59,754 nucleotides of DNA from an uncultured Clostridia bacterium (GTDB taxonomy: Bacteria > Bacillota > Clostridia > Oscillospirales > Acutalibacteraceae): assembly GCA_947168445.1 (NCBI GenBank), contig CAMVLW010000009.1, positions 1-59,754 on the forward strand, written 5' to 3'. Position 1 is the first letter of the stretch. Each line of letters begins with the position of its first letter. This document shows, piece by piece, positions 26,981 to 33,677 of this stretch. The position numbers and the translations under genes were made by a program. The notes under the pieces were generated by a model. The model was given only the letters and a program-made list of their open reading frames with translations, made no database searches and was not told the origin of the DNA.

Positions 26981-27226
26981 TCACATTAAAAATTCTATAT
27001 TCGAAATAAAACCGCTGATTTCGACGCAGGAGCCTGAAATGCAGCGCAGCCGCAATCCTCTGCCGTTCACGGAGAGAATCATTCGTCCTGTGCCGAGCTT
27101 GATTTGCTCGTTTTCATACAGCAGAATTCCCGTGGAGCCTTCGACCGTCAGCTGCCGGTTGCCTGTCATTTCCAGCAGCGGCGCAAAGCCCGAATTCAAG
27201 CGCCCGACGCGCGATTCTTTTGGCAT
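26981..27226 (-). CDS. yqfC: Sporulation protein YqfC
   Basis: The 81-residue beta-rich protein (LTVEGSTGILLYENEQIKLGTGRMILSVNGRGLRLRCISGSCVEISGFI) matches the YqfC/YabP-like family. It is translated from a strong GAGGTGAGG site and coupled to yqfD. The upstream region carries a sigma-E-like promoter, so I infer mother-cell expression of both genes. Confidence 0.85.
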   Translation of the reverse strand: MPKESRVGRLNSGFAPLLEMTGNRQLTVEGSTGILLYENEQIKLGTGRMILSVNGRGLRLRCISGSCVEISGFISNIEFLM

Positions 27227-27244
27227 TTTTCCTCACCTCATTAA

Positions 27245-27273
27245 TAATTATGAGCCAAGTTGAATAGATATTA
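27245..27273 (-). promoter_or_regulatory. Sigma-E-like promoter of yqfC-yqfD
   Basis: On the minus strand TAATATC (27267-27273), 14-bp spacer, CATAATTA (27245-27252). This resembles the sigma-E consensus (kmATATT-N14-CATACAnT) with two changes in the -10. Confidence 0.4.
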
Positions 27274-27285
27274 ACGGGTGATGAA

Positions 27286-28344
27286 ATGAATTTGCAACGG
27301 ACGGCGGCTGCGGCAAAGGCGGCGGGCTTGGCGGCGGCGGGCTTGGCGCTGCTGGTGTTTTCGCAAAGCAGCCGCGAGGGAGTGAGCGCGGGCGTTTCCA
27401 TGTGCCTGAACGTGCTGGTGCCGTCGCTGTTCCCAATGATGGCGGTGACAAACCTCTTTGTGAAAAGCGGCTTGTGCGCACGGCTCGGGAAACCGCTCAA
27501 CGGGCTGACGCGCCTGCTCTTCGGCGTGAGCGGACAGCTGGCGCCCGTCATTGTGATGGGACTTATCGGCGGCTATCCTGTGGGAGCGGGCGGGCTTGCG
27601 GCGCTGTATCAAAAGGGAGCGGTTACCAAGCAGGAGGCAAGCCGTGCGGCGCTGTTCACGGTCTGCGCGGGTCCCGGCTTTTTGGTGAATTTTGTCGGAG
27701 CGACAGTGTACGGCAGCACGGCAACCGGGTGGATGATTCTCGCGGCACAGGTGCTTTCGGTGCTTTTGCTCGGCATACTGACGAGGGCGATTTTTCGAAA
27801 AGAGAAATATAATCATTCTCATTCGGAATCAAAGGAAATTCCTCTCCCCTTTTCACAGGCATTGGTGGAAGCTGTCTATGCGGCGGCACGAAGTATGCTG
27901 CTCATCTGCGCGTTTGTGCTGCTGTTCTCGGCAATCGCGGAAATATTGGCGCAGATGATTCCGGAGCAATCGGTGCTGAACGCGGCGTATGTTGTTCTGG
28001 AGATTTGCACGGCGGTGACAAAGCTTTCGAATGAAGCGCCGCCCGCGCTGATTGCTTTCGCGGTCGGGTTTGGCGGGCTGTGCGTTCACTTTCAGATTTT
28101 TTCGGCGCTGGGAGGGCTGCCTGTCAGCAAACGGTTATTTTTCCTATTTAGAATATTGCAAGGAATTCTGACCGCTGCGCTGACCGAGCTCGGCTTGAAA
28201 ATGCTGCCGAGGCAAACCGCCGTTTTTTCTACAGCGCAGGCGGAAAACGCCGCCTTTTTCGGCGGGAGCGCATTGTCGGGCGCGGTGATTTGCGGCGTGC
28301 TGATTTGCTTTTTCATTTCAATGAAGCAAACAATAAAACAATAG
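27286..28344 (+). CDS. ylbJ: YlbJ-like sporulation integral membrane protein
   Basis: The 352-residue polytopic protein has about eight hydrophobic segments and nucleoside-recognition/gate-type motifs. The segments CLNVLVPSLFPMMAVTNLFVKSG, GLIGGYPVGAGGLAALYQKGAVTKQEASRAALFTVCAGPGFLVNFVG and ALGGLPVSKRLFFLFRILQG fit the YlbJ family of spore formers. It is divergent from yqfC over a 59-bp gap, consistent with a sporulation role. It could instead be another Gate-domain transporter-like protein. Confidence 0.75.
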   Translation: MNLQRTAAAAKAAGLAAAGLALLVFSQSSREGVSAGVSMCLNVLVPSLFPMMAVTNLFVKSGLCARLGKPLNGLTRLLFGVSGQLAPVIVMGLIGGYPVGAGGLAALYQKGAVTKQEASRAALFTVCAGPGFLVNFVGATVYGSTATGWMILAAQVLSVLLLGILTRAIFRKEKYNHSHSESKEIPLPFSQALVEAVYAAARSMLLICAFVLLFSAIAEILAQMIPEQSVLNAAYVVLEICTAVTKLSNEAPPALIAFAVGFGGLCVHFQIFSALGGLPVSKRLFFLFRILQGILTAALTELGLKMLPRQTAVFSTAQAENAAFFGGSALSGAVICGVLICFFISMKQTIKQ

Positions 28345-28362
28345 ATTACAGGAGGACATTTT

Positions 28363-30198
28363 ATGTGCGGAATTGCAGGCTGGATAGAAAAGGATTGTGT
28401 GATGGCGGAGCGCGGCGCGGCGCTTAAAAGAATGTCGGAAACGCTGGAGCGGCGCGGTCCCGACGAAAACGGCACCTACATCAACGGCGACACGACGCTG
28501 ATTCACCGCCGCTTGGTGGTCATTGACCGCGAAAACGGCAAGCAGCCCATGTCGGCGCGTCACGGCGACGCGACCTATGTGATTGTCTACAACGGCGAGC
28601 TTTATAACAGCGCGGCACTGCGCGAGGAACTGAAGGCGGACGGCTTTCACTTTCGCGGACACAGCGACACCGAGGTGGTGCTGAAAACCTTCATCAAGTA
28701 CGGCGTGCACTGCGGCGAAAAACTCAACGGCATTTTTGCCTTCGCGGTGTTCAACACGCGCGACAGAAGTTTGTTTCTCTGCCGCGACAAAATCGGTGTG
28801 AAGCCGCTGTTTTACTACGAATACCAAAACGGTCTGCTGTTCGGCTCGGAAATCAAGGCGCTGCTCGCAAGCGGCATTGTCAAGCCGCAGATTGACGAAC
28901 AGGGACTCAATGAAATCTTTTTCCTCGGTCCGGCAAGAACGCCCGGCTTTGGGGTGTTTAAGGGTGTGTTTGAACTGAACCCCGGCGAGTGTGCCGTTTA
29001 TCACAACGGCAGGCTGACCCGCAAAACCTACTTTTCGATTGAAGCGCGTGAGCACACCGACAACGAAGCGCAGACGATTGAAAAAACGCGGTGGCTGCTC
29101 ACCGACGCGGTGCAGCGGCAGCTTGTCAGCGACGTGCCGCTGTGTATGCTGCTTTCGGGCGGCTTGGACAGCAGCGTGATTGTGAAGGTCGCCTCGCTCT
29201 ACAACCGCGAGCACAAGCTGGGCAAACCGAACACCTACTCGGTGGAATACCGCGATAACGCGCAGTATTTTCAGACGAGCAAGTTTCAGCCGAACCGCGA
29301 TTATGAGTACATCAAGCTAATGTCGAAGAACGCCGGCACACGCCACACTGAGGTGATTCTCGACAACACGCTGCTGGCTGACGCGCTGTATGAGAGCGTG
29401 GAGGCACGGGATTTGCCGGGATATGTGGACGTGGATTCGTCGCTTTTGCTGTTCTGCCGCGAGATAAAAAAGGACTACACCGTGGCGCTTTCGGGCGAAT
29501 GTGCCGACGAGCTGTTCGGCGGCTATCCGTGGTATTTTAACAAGGAGATTCTGTTTGAGGACTGCTTTCCGTGGTCGCGCAGTCAGGAAATCAGGCGGTT
29601 TATCCTCAAAGACGGCGTGCTGCCGCGCGGAGAGGAATATGTGCGCCAGCGGTATTTGGACACCGTGCAGAGCGCGCCGAAGCTTAAATCCGACAGCCCG
29701 GAAAACGCGCGTATGCGGGAAATGTTCTACCTGAATTTTTACTGGTTTATGCAATGCCTTTTGGAGCGCAAGGACAGGTGCTCGATGTTCAGCGGCTTGG
29801 AGGTGCGCGTGCCGTTTTGCGATTACCGCTTGGCGGAGTACGCCTACAACATGCCGTGGGAGTTCAAGGCGTGGGGCGGCAGAGAAAAGGGAATTGTCCG
29901 CAAGGCATTTTCCGATTTGCTGCCGGAAGAAATCGCGTGGCGCAAAAAGAGCCCCTATCCCAAAACGCACAACCCGGTTTATTTTGAGGAATGTGCCAAG
30001 CGCGTGAAGATGATTCTTCAAAAGAAAAATACGCTCACCGAGCTGCTTGACAAACAGGCGGTGGAGCGCATTATCGAAAACCCGGATTCCATCACCGAGC
30101 CGTGGTACGGTCAGTTGATGAAGGCGCCGCAGATTTTGGCGTACATTATCGAGCTGGATTACTGGTTTGAGAAATATAAGGTTGAAATTGTTTCGTGA
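28363..30198 (+). CDS. asnB: Asparagine synthase (glutamine-hydrolysing)
   Basis: The 611-residue enzyme makes asparagine from aspartate, ATP and glutamine. Cys2 of MCGIAGW is the glutaminase nucleophile, and the amino-terminal domain continues with RRGPDENGTY and NGELYN. The synthetase domain has the PP-loop LLSGGLDSS (about residue 262) and ALSGECADELFGGYPWYF. The start follows AGGAGG, 18 bp after ylbJ. Two-domain length is normal. Confidence 0.95.
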   Translation: MCGIAGWIEKDCVMAERGAALKRMSETLERRGPDENGTYINGDTTLIHRRLVVIDRENGKQPMSARHGDATYVIVYNGELYNSAALREELKADGFHFRGHSDTEVVLKTFIKYGVHCGEKLNGIFAFAVFNTRDRSLFLCRDKIGVKPLFYYEYQNGLLFGSEIKALLASGIVKPQIDEQGLNEIFFLGPARTPGFGVFKGVFELNPGECAVYHNGRLTRKTYFSIEAREHTDNEAQTIEKTRWLLTDAVQRQLVSDVPLCMLLSGGLDSSVIVKVASLYNREHKLGKPNTYSVEYRDNAQYFQTSKFQPNRDYEYIKLMSKNAGTRHTEVILDNTLLADALYESVEARDLPGYVDVDSSLLLFCREIKKDYTVALSGECADELFGGYPWYFNKEILFEDCFPWSRSQEIRRFILKDGVLPRGEEYVRQRYLDTVQSAPKLKSDSPENARMREMFYLNFYWFMQCLLERKDRCSMFSGLEVRVPFCDYRLAEYAYNMPWEFKAWGGREKGIVRKAFSDLLPEEIAWRKKSPYPKTHNPVYFEECAKRVKMILQKKNTLTELLDKQAVERIIENPDSITEPWYGQLMKAPQILAYIIELDYWFEKYKVEIVS

Positions 30199-30210
30199 GT
30201 ATGGTAAAAT
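30182..30210 (+). promoter_or_regulatory. Promoter of the PAP2 gene, overlapping the asnB end
   Basis: TTGAAA (30182-30187), 17-bp spacer, TAAAAT (30205-30210), 47 bp before the start of the PAP2 gene. Confidence 0.45.
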
Positions 30211-30257
30211 AAGGAAAAATCACGTTAAAAAATTATCCTACGGAAAAGCGGAAAACA

Positions 30258-30767
30258 ATGAACCGAAAAATTTTTGAATGGAGCGTGCGGTTTTTTTCTG
30301 AAAACAAAACCGCCTACAATATACTGCGCTTTGTGTATAAGGTGCTGCCACTGGTGATGTTTATCGCCTATCCCCTGCTGCTGGTGTATGTCTATTTCAA
30401 TTCCATTAAGGATTTGAACAAGCTGATGATGGTGCCGCTGTGGGTGTTTGTGGGTGTGACCATTTTGCGCGTGCTTGTGAACGAAACGCGACCGTATGAG
30501 CGCTACGGAAAACCCTCGGTGTTTAAGAAGGACACCGTCGGCAAAAGCTTTCCGAGCCGCCACACCGCGAGCGCGTTTGTGATTGCAATGGCATTTTTGT
30601 ACGTCAATGCGCCGCTGGGAATCGCCGCGCTGGTGATTGCGCTGTTGATTGAGATTTCGCGGATTCTCGCGGGCGCGCACTATATTCACGACGTGGTGGC
30701 AGGCATGGCAATCGGCGTGTTTTTCGGCTGGCTGCTGCTGTTTGCAGTAGATATTTTTGCAGTGTGA
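30258..30767 (+). CDS. PAP2-family membrane phosphatase
   Basis: The 169-residue protein has four to five membrane segments and the three PAP2 signature blocks in order: ETRPYERYGKP, SFPSRHTAS with the catalytic His, and SRILAGAHYIHDVVAG. The family dephosphorylates phosphatidic acid, undecaprenyl diphosphate or related lipids; which one cannot be told. It ends at a bidirectional terminator. Confidence 0.88.
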   Translation: MNRKIFEWSVRFFSENKTAYNILRFVYKVLPLVMFIAYPLLLVYVYFNSIKDLNKLMMVPLWVFVGVTILRVLVNETRPYERYGKPSVFKKDTVGKSFPSRHTASAFVIAMAFLYVNAPLGIAALVIALLIEISRILAGAHYIHDVVAGMAIGVFFGWLLLFAVDIFAV

Positions 30768-30787
30768 CATTTCTATCATTTAAAAAG

Positions 30788-30814
30788 CCGGCTGATTCCG
30801 ATGAAATCAGCCGG
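30788..30814. terminator. Bidirectional terminator
   Basis: CCGGCTGATT (30788-30797) pairs perfectly with AATCAGCCGG (30805-30814). TTTTGTTT follows on the plus strand, and AAAAA precedes it for the minus strand. It separates the convergent PAP2 and lipoprotein genes. Confidence 0.85.
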
Positions 30815-30848
30815 TTTTGTTTATACTAATACCTAATAAAAATTAATA

Positions 30849-31532
30849 TTAGTCAACCATATTTTGAATTTTTACGGAATCGGTGGACTTAATCAGCGGG
30901 TCGCTGTGAATGGTAAACTCCACTCTGGAAAAGCCCTTGCCGTATTCGAGCGTTTTAAAGGCTTTGCCCTCAATCACGTTATCCGGCTCTCCGTATTTCT
31001 TGATGATGTCATCAGCGGTTGCGCGTCCGTCAAAGGGCAGACCGCCGGGAAGAACGACGTTTAAATTCTTATCGGGCGAGAACTCCACCTGCGCGATTTT
31101 GCACTGCGAGTACTTTTTCGGCGCGTCGGTGGGATTGTAGAACTGCACGTTGAGGTACTTTCCCTCGGCGTTTTCGGGATAAGTGCCGATGGTGTAGGAC
31201 TGCGCCTTAACCTCCTCGTCCTCCTTCATGCTGAAGCCCATTTCGGTGAGCTGTGCGTAATCGAAGGGAATGTTGAGCTGCTTGCCGTTGACCTCAACCG
31301 AGAAGGTGAGAATGTCGGCGGGTGCAAGCTCCTCCGCGGTGAGCGGTGCGGCTTCTGTTGCCGCCTCGGTTGCCGCTTCGGTGGTGGGCTCTGCTTCGGT
31401 TGCTGCTTCGGCAGTTGTCTGCTCCGCTTCGGTTGCGCTTGCCGCGGGAACGCTTTCACTGTTCTGTGCACATGCGCCGAGAACGGTAACGGAAAGCATT
31501 GCCGCCAAAATAATGGCTGTTACTTTTTTCAT
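30849..31532 (-). CDS. Secreted lipoprotein with Thr/Glu/Ala-rich linker
   Basis: The 227-residue product starts MKKVTAIILAAMLSVTVLGAC; the ATG at 31532 follows AAGGAG. The lipobox LGAC predicts a lipid-anchored mature protein. A low-complexity stretch of TEA/TEE units (residues ~30-70) links the anchor to a globular domain that I do not recognise (residues ~75-227). The upstream open frame has no start signal and lies before the promoter. Its linker composition resembles that of the dockerin protein at 33678. Confidence 0.8.
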   Translation of the reverse strand: MKKVTAIILAAMLSVTVLGACAQNSESVPAASATEAEQTTAEAATEAEPTTEAATEAATEAAPLTAEELAPADILTFSVEVNGKQLNIPFDYAQLTEMGFSMKEDEEVKAQSYTIGTYPENAEGKYLNVQFYNPTDAPKKYSQCKIAQVEFSPDKNLNVVLPGGLPFDGRATADDIIKKYGEPDNVIEGKAFKTLEYGKGFSRVEFTIHSDPLIKSTDSVKIQNMVD

Positions 31533-31562
31533 AGATAATCTCCTTTTAGACATAATGACAAT

Positions 31563-31591
31563 ATTATAGTGAGAAAAGAAGCAACTGTCAA
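31563..31591 (-). promoter_or_regulatory. Consensus promoter of the lipoprotein gene
   Basis: On the minus strand: TTGACA (31586-31591), 17-bp spacer, TATAAT (31563-31568), a perfect sigma-A promoter about 30 bp before the start codon. Confidence 0.85.
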
Positions 31592-31630
31592 GCAAGTAAA
31601 TAAATATTCGGCGCAATATACAATAAAAAC

Positions 31631-31654
31631 GGCGAACTTCAAAAGAAGTCCGCC
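31631..31654 (-). terminator. Terminator of mscL
   Basis: On the minus strand GGCGGACTTC, TTTT, GAAGTTCGCC forms a 10-bp stem with one G-U pair, followed by GTTTTTATTG. Confidence 0.75.
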
Positions 31655-31686
31655 AATTTTTAAGATAAAATTTCATTTCTCCTCGG

Positions 31687-31755
31687 GCAGCGTGACGCTG
31701 CACCCAATCCCGCCTTTGGAAACGCTCTCAAGTCCGAAATATTCATCAACGGCGG
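31687..31755. repeat. 69-bp dispersed repeat, copy 2 (behind mscL)
   Basis: It shares GCAGCGTGACGCTGC, CACCCAATCCCGCC and the terminal ATTCATCAACGGCGG with the copy at 7241-7305; the middle differs. It lies between the mscL stop and its terminator, so here it would be in the 3' untranslated RNA. Confidence 0.6.
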
Positions 31756-31768
31756 GTTCAAATTATTC

Positions 31769-32182
31769 TTATTTCTCTTCAGGCAGCTCGCTGGTGCAGT
31801 GCGGGCAGCGGGTTGCGCGAATGTCGATTTCGGTGAAGCAGCAGGGGCAAACCTTGGTGGTGGGCTCGGGCTCGGCTTCCTTCTTCTTGCCGAGGGACAT
31901 CAGCTTGTTGATACCCTTGACCATCAGGAAGATAATCAGCGCCATAATCAGGAAGTTGATGATAGCGGTGATGAACGCGCCGTAGCGGATTTCCGCGCCG
32001 TTCACATTGGCAACGAGGTTGCTGAAATCCATGCCGCCGAAAATGCCGAGGATAGGCGAAATGATGTCGTCGGTCAGCGAGGTGACGATTGCGCTGAACG
32101 CACCGCCGATGATAACGCCGACTGCCAAATCCATGACGTTGCCGCGCATGATGAATTCTTTGAATTCCTTTACAATTTTCAT
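31769..32182 (-). CDS. mscL: Large-conductance mechanosensitive channel with zinc ribbon
   Basis: The 137-residue channel starts [36 protein letters not shown], the typical amino-terminal helix and first pore helix. The second membrane helix is [19 protein letters not shown]. After the usual cytoplasmic helix it carries an extra tail with CPCC...CPHC, two CxxC knuckles of a zinc-ribbon type. MscL opens under membrane tension to release solutes during hypo-osmotic shock. The ATG at 32182 follows AAGGAAC; the longer frame has no signal. Confidence 0.92.
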   Translation of the reverse strand: MKIVKEFKEFIMRGNVMDLAVGVIIGGAFSAIVTSLTDDIISPILGIFGGMDFSNLVANVNGAEIRYGAFITAIINFLIMALIIFLMVKGINKLMSLGKKKEAEPEPTTKVCPCCFTEIDIRATRCPHCTSELPEEK

Positions 32183-32261
32183 TTGATTGTTCCTTCTTTC
32201 CTTATTTTTAGCAGACAATGCTGCAAAATTAACGTGTTGAACAAGCGGAAAGTGAAAAGAA

Positions 32262-32312
32262 AACTTATAACTTATTACTTATAACTTATAACTCACTAAC
32301 CACTTACCACTC
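32262..32312. repeat. 7-bp-periodic repeat array between mscL and tyrS
   Basis: Successive heptamers AACTTAT, AACTTAT, TACTTAT, AACTTAT, AACTCAC, TAACCAC, TTACCAC follow one another to the tyrS stop codon. The gap holds no gene. Confidence 0.7.
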
Positions 32313-33534
32313 AAAGAACGGCTTTGTGGAATTTCTTCTTACCCTTTTTGATGATGACGTGACCCTTTTCAAAGGCTTCCTTCGCAACGGTGGCGAGAAC
32401 GTCCGTAACCTTCTCGTCGTCAACGGTGATACCGCCCTGCTCAATCAGGCGTCTGCCCTCTTTTTTAGAGGGAATCAAGCCGCACTTTGAAAGCAGGTCG
32501 AGAATCGCAATGCTGCCGTCGGTAAAGTCATCGTCGGTGAGCGTGGTGGAGGGCATGTTGTCGGTGTCCTGCTTGCTGCCGAACAGCGCGCGCGCCGCCT
32601 CCTGCGCCTTGTCAGCCTCTTCCTTGCCGTGAATCATTTCGGTCAGCTGATAAGCGAGGATTTCCTTTGCCTTGTTGATTTCGCTGCCCTCAAGCTTTGC
32701 GAGCTCCTCAATCTCCTCCAGCGGAAGGAAGGTCAGCATTTTCAGGCATTTCACGACATCAGCGTCGTCAATGTTTCTCCAGTACTGGTAGAACTCATAG
32801 GGGCTGGTCTTTTCAGCGGAGAGCCACACCGCGCCCGACTGGGTTTTGCCCATCTTTTTGCCCTCGGAATTGAGCAGAAGGTTAATCGTCATGGCGTAGG
32901 CGTCCTTGCCGAGTTTACGGCGAATCAGCTCTGTGCCGCCGAGCATGTTGCTCCACTGGTCGTCGCCGCCGAACTGCATGTTGCAGCCATATCGCTGATA
33001 GAGAGCATAGAAGTCGTAGGACTGCATAATCATATAGTTGAATTCGAGGAAGCTGAGTCCTCTTTCCATTCTCTGCTTGTAGCACTCTGCGGTCAACATT
33101 CTGTTGACGCTGAAGCAAGCGCCCACCTCGCGGAGAAGTTCAACATAATTGAGGTCGAGCAGCCATTCGGCGTTGTCAACCATCAGTGCCTTTCCGTCGG
33201 AGAAATCAATGAACCTGCTCATTTGCTCCTTGAAGCAGTCAACATTGTGCTGAATGGTTTCACGGGTGAGCATTTGGCGCATATCGGTTCTGCCGGAGGG
33301 GTCGCCAATCATGCCGGTGCCGCCGCCGAGCAGCGCAATGGGCTTGTTGCCCGCCATTTGCAAACGCTTCATCAGACAAAGCGCCATGAAGTGACCCACA
33401 TGCAGGCTGTCCGCCGTGGGGTCAAAGCCGATATAAAAAACCGCCTTGCCGCTGTTGACAAGCTCTCTGATTTCTTTCTCGTCTGTCACCTGCGCGATTA
33501 AGCCTCTCGCGACAAGTTCTTCATAAACTCCCAT
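32311..33534 (-). CDS. tyrS: Tyrosine--tRNA ligase
   Basis: The 407-residue class I synthetase charges tRNA-Tyr. The HIGH-type motif appears as [11 protein letters not shown] and the KMSKS-type as [15 protein letters not shown] carboxy-terminal S4 RNA-binding domain ([21 protein letters not shown]) is present. The start follows AAAGGA by 8 nt. The 140-bp leader has a promoter but no T-box structure. Confidence 0.95.
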   Translation of the reverse strand: MGVYEELVARGLIAQVTDEKEIRELVNSGKAVFYIGFDPTADSLHVGHFMALCLMKRLQMAGNKPIALLGGGTGMIGDPSGRTDMRQMLTRETIQHNVDCFKEQMSRFIDFSDGKALMVDNAEWLLDLNYVELLREVGACFSVNRMLTAECYKQRMERGLSFLEFNYMIMQSYDFYALYQRYGCNMQFGGDDQWSNMLGGTELIRRKLGKDAYAMTINLLLNSEGKKMGKTQSGAVWLSAEKTSPYEFYQYWRNIDDADVVKCLKMLTFLPLEEIEELAKLEGSEINKAKEILAYQLTEMIHGKEEADKAQEAARALFGSKQDTDNMPSTTLTDDDFTDGSIAILDLLSKCGLIPSKKEGRRLIEQGGITVDDEKVTDVLATVAKEAFEKGHVIIKKGKKKFHKAVL

Positions 33535-33589
33535 CTATCTAATCCTTTCGATGTGTTATTGTATATTCTCACAAAAATATACCTTTTAT

Positions 33590-33618
33590 AGTATAATCTT
33601 TTTTTGCGATAAGGTCAA
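33590..33618 (-). promoter_or_regulatory. Promoter of tyrS
   Basis: On the minus strand: TTGACC (33613-33618), 17-bp spacer, TATACT (33590-33595), 56 bp before the start codon. Confidence 0.65.
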
Positions 33619-33644
33619 GTGTTTTTTCGTATCCGCCAAAAGGA

Positions 33645-33672
33645 AAGAGCGCCTGCCGCAGCAAACGCTCTT
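33645..33672 (-). terminator. Terminator of the dockerin gene
   Basis: AAGAGCG (33645-33651) pairs with CGCTCTT (33666-33672) around a 14-nt loop that can fold further. On the minus strand TTTCCTTTT follows. Confidence 0.6.
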
Positions 33673-33677
33673 GAGCC

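Noticed and set aside
33535-33677. A T-box riboswitch upstream of tyrS
   Set aside because: The leader between promoter and start is only about 50 nt and has no T-box sequence or specifier stem.
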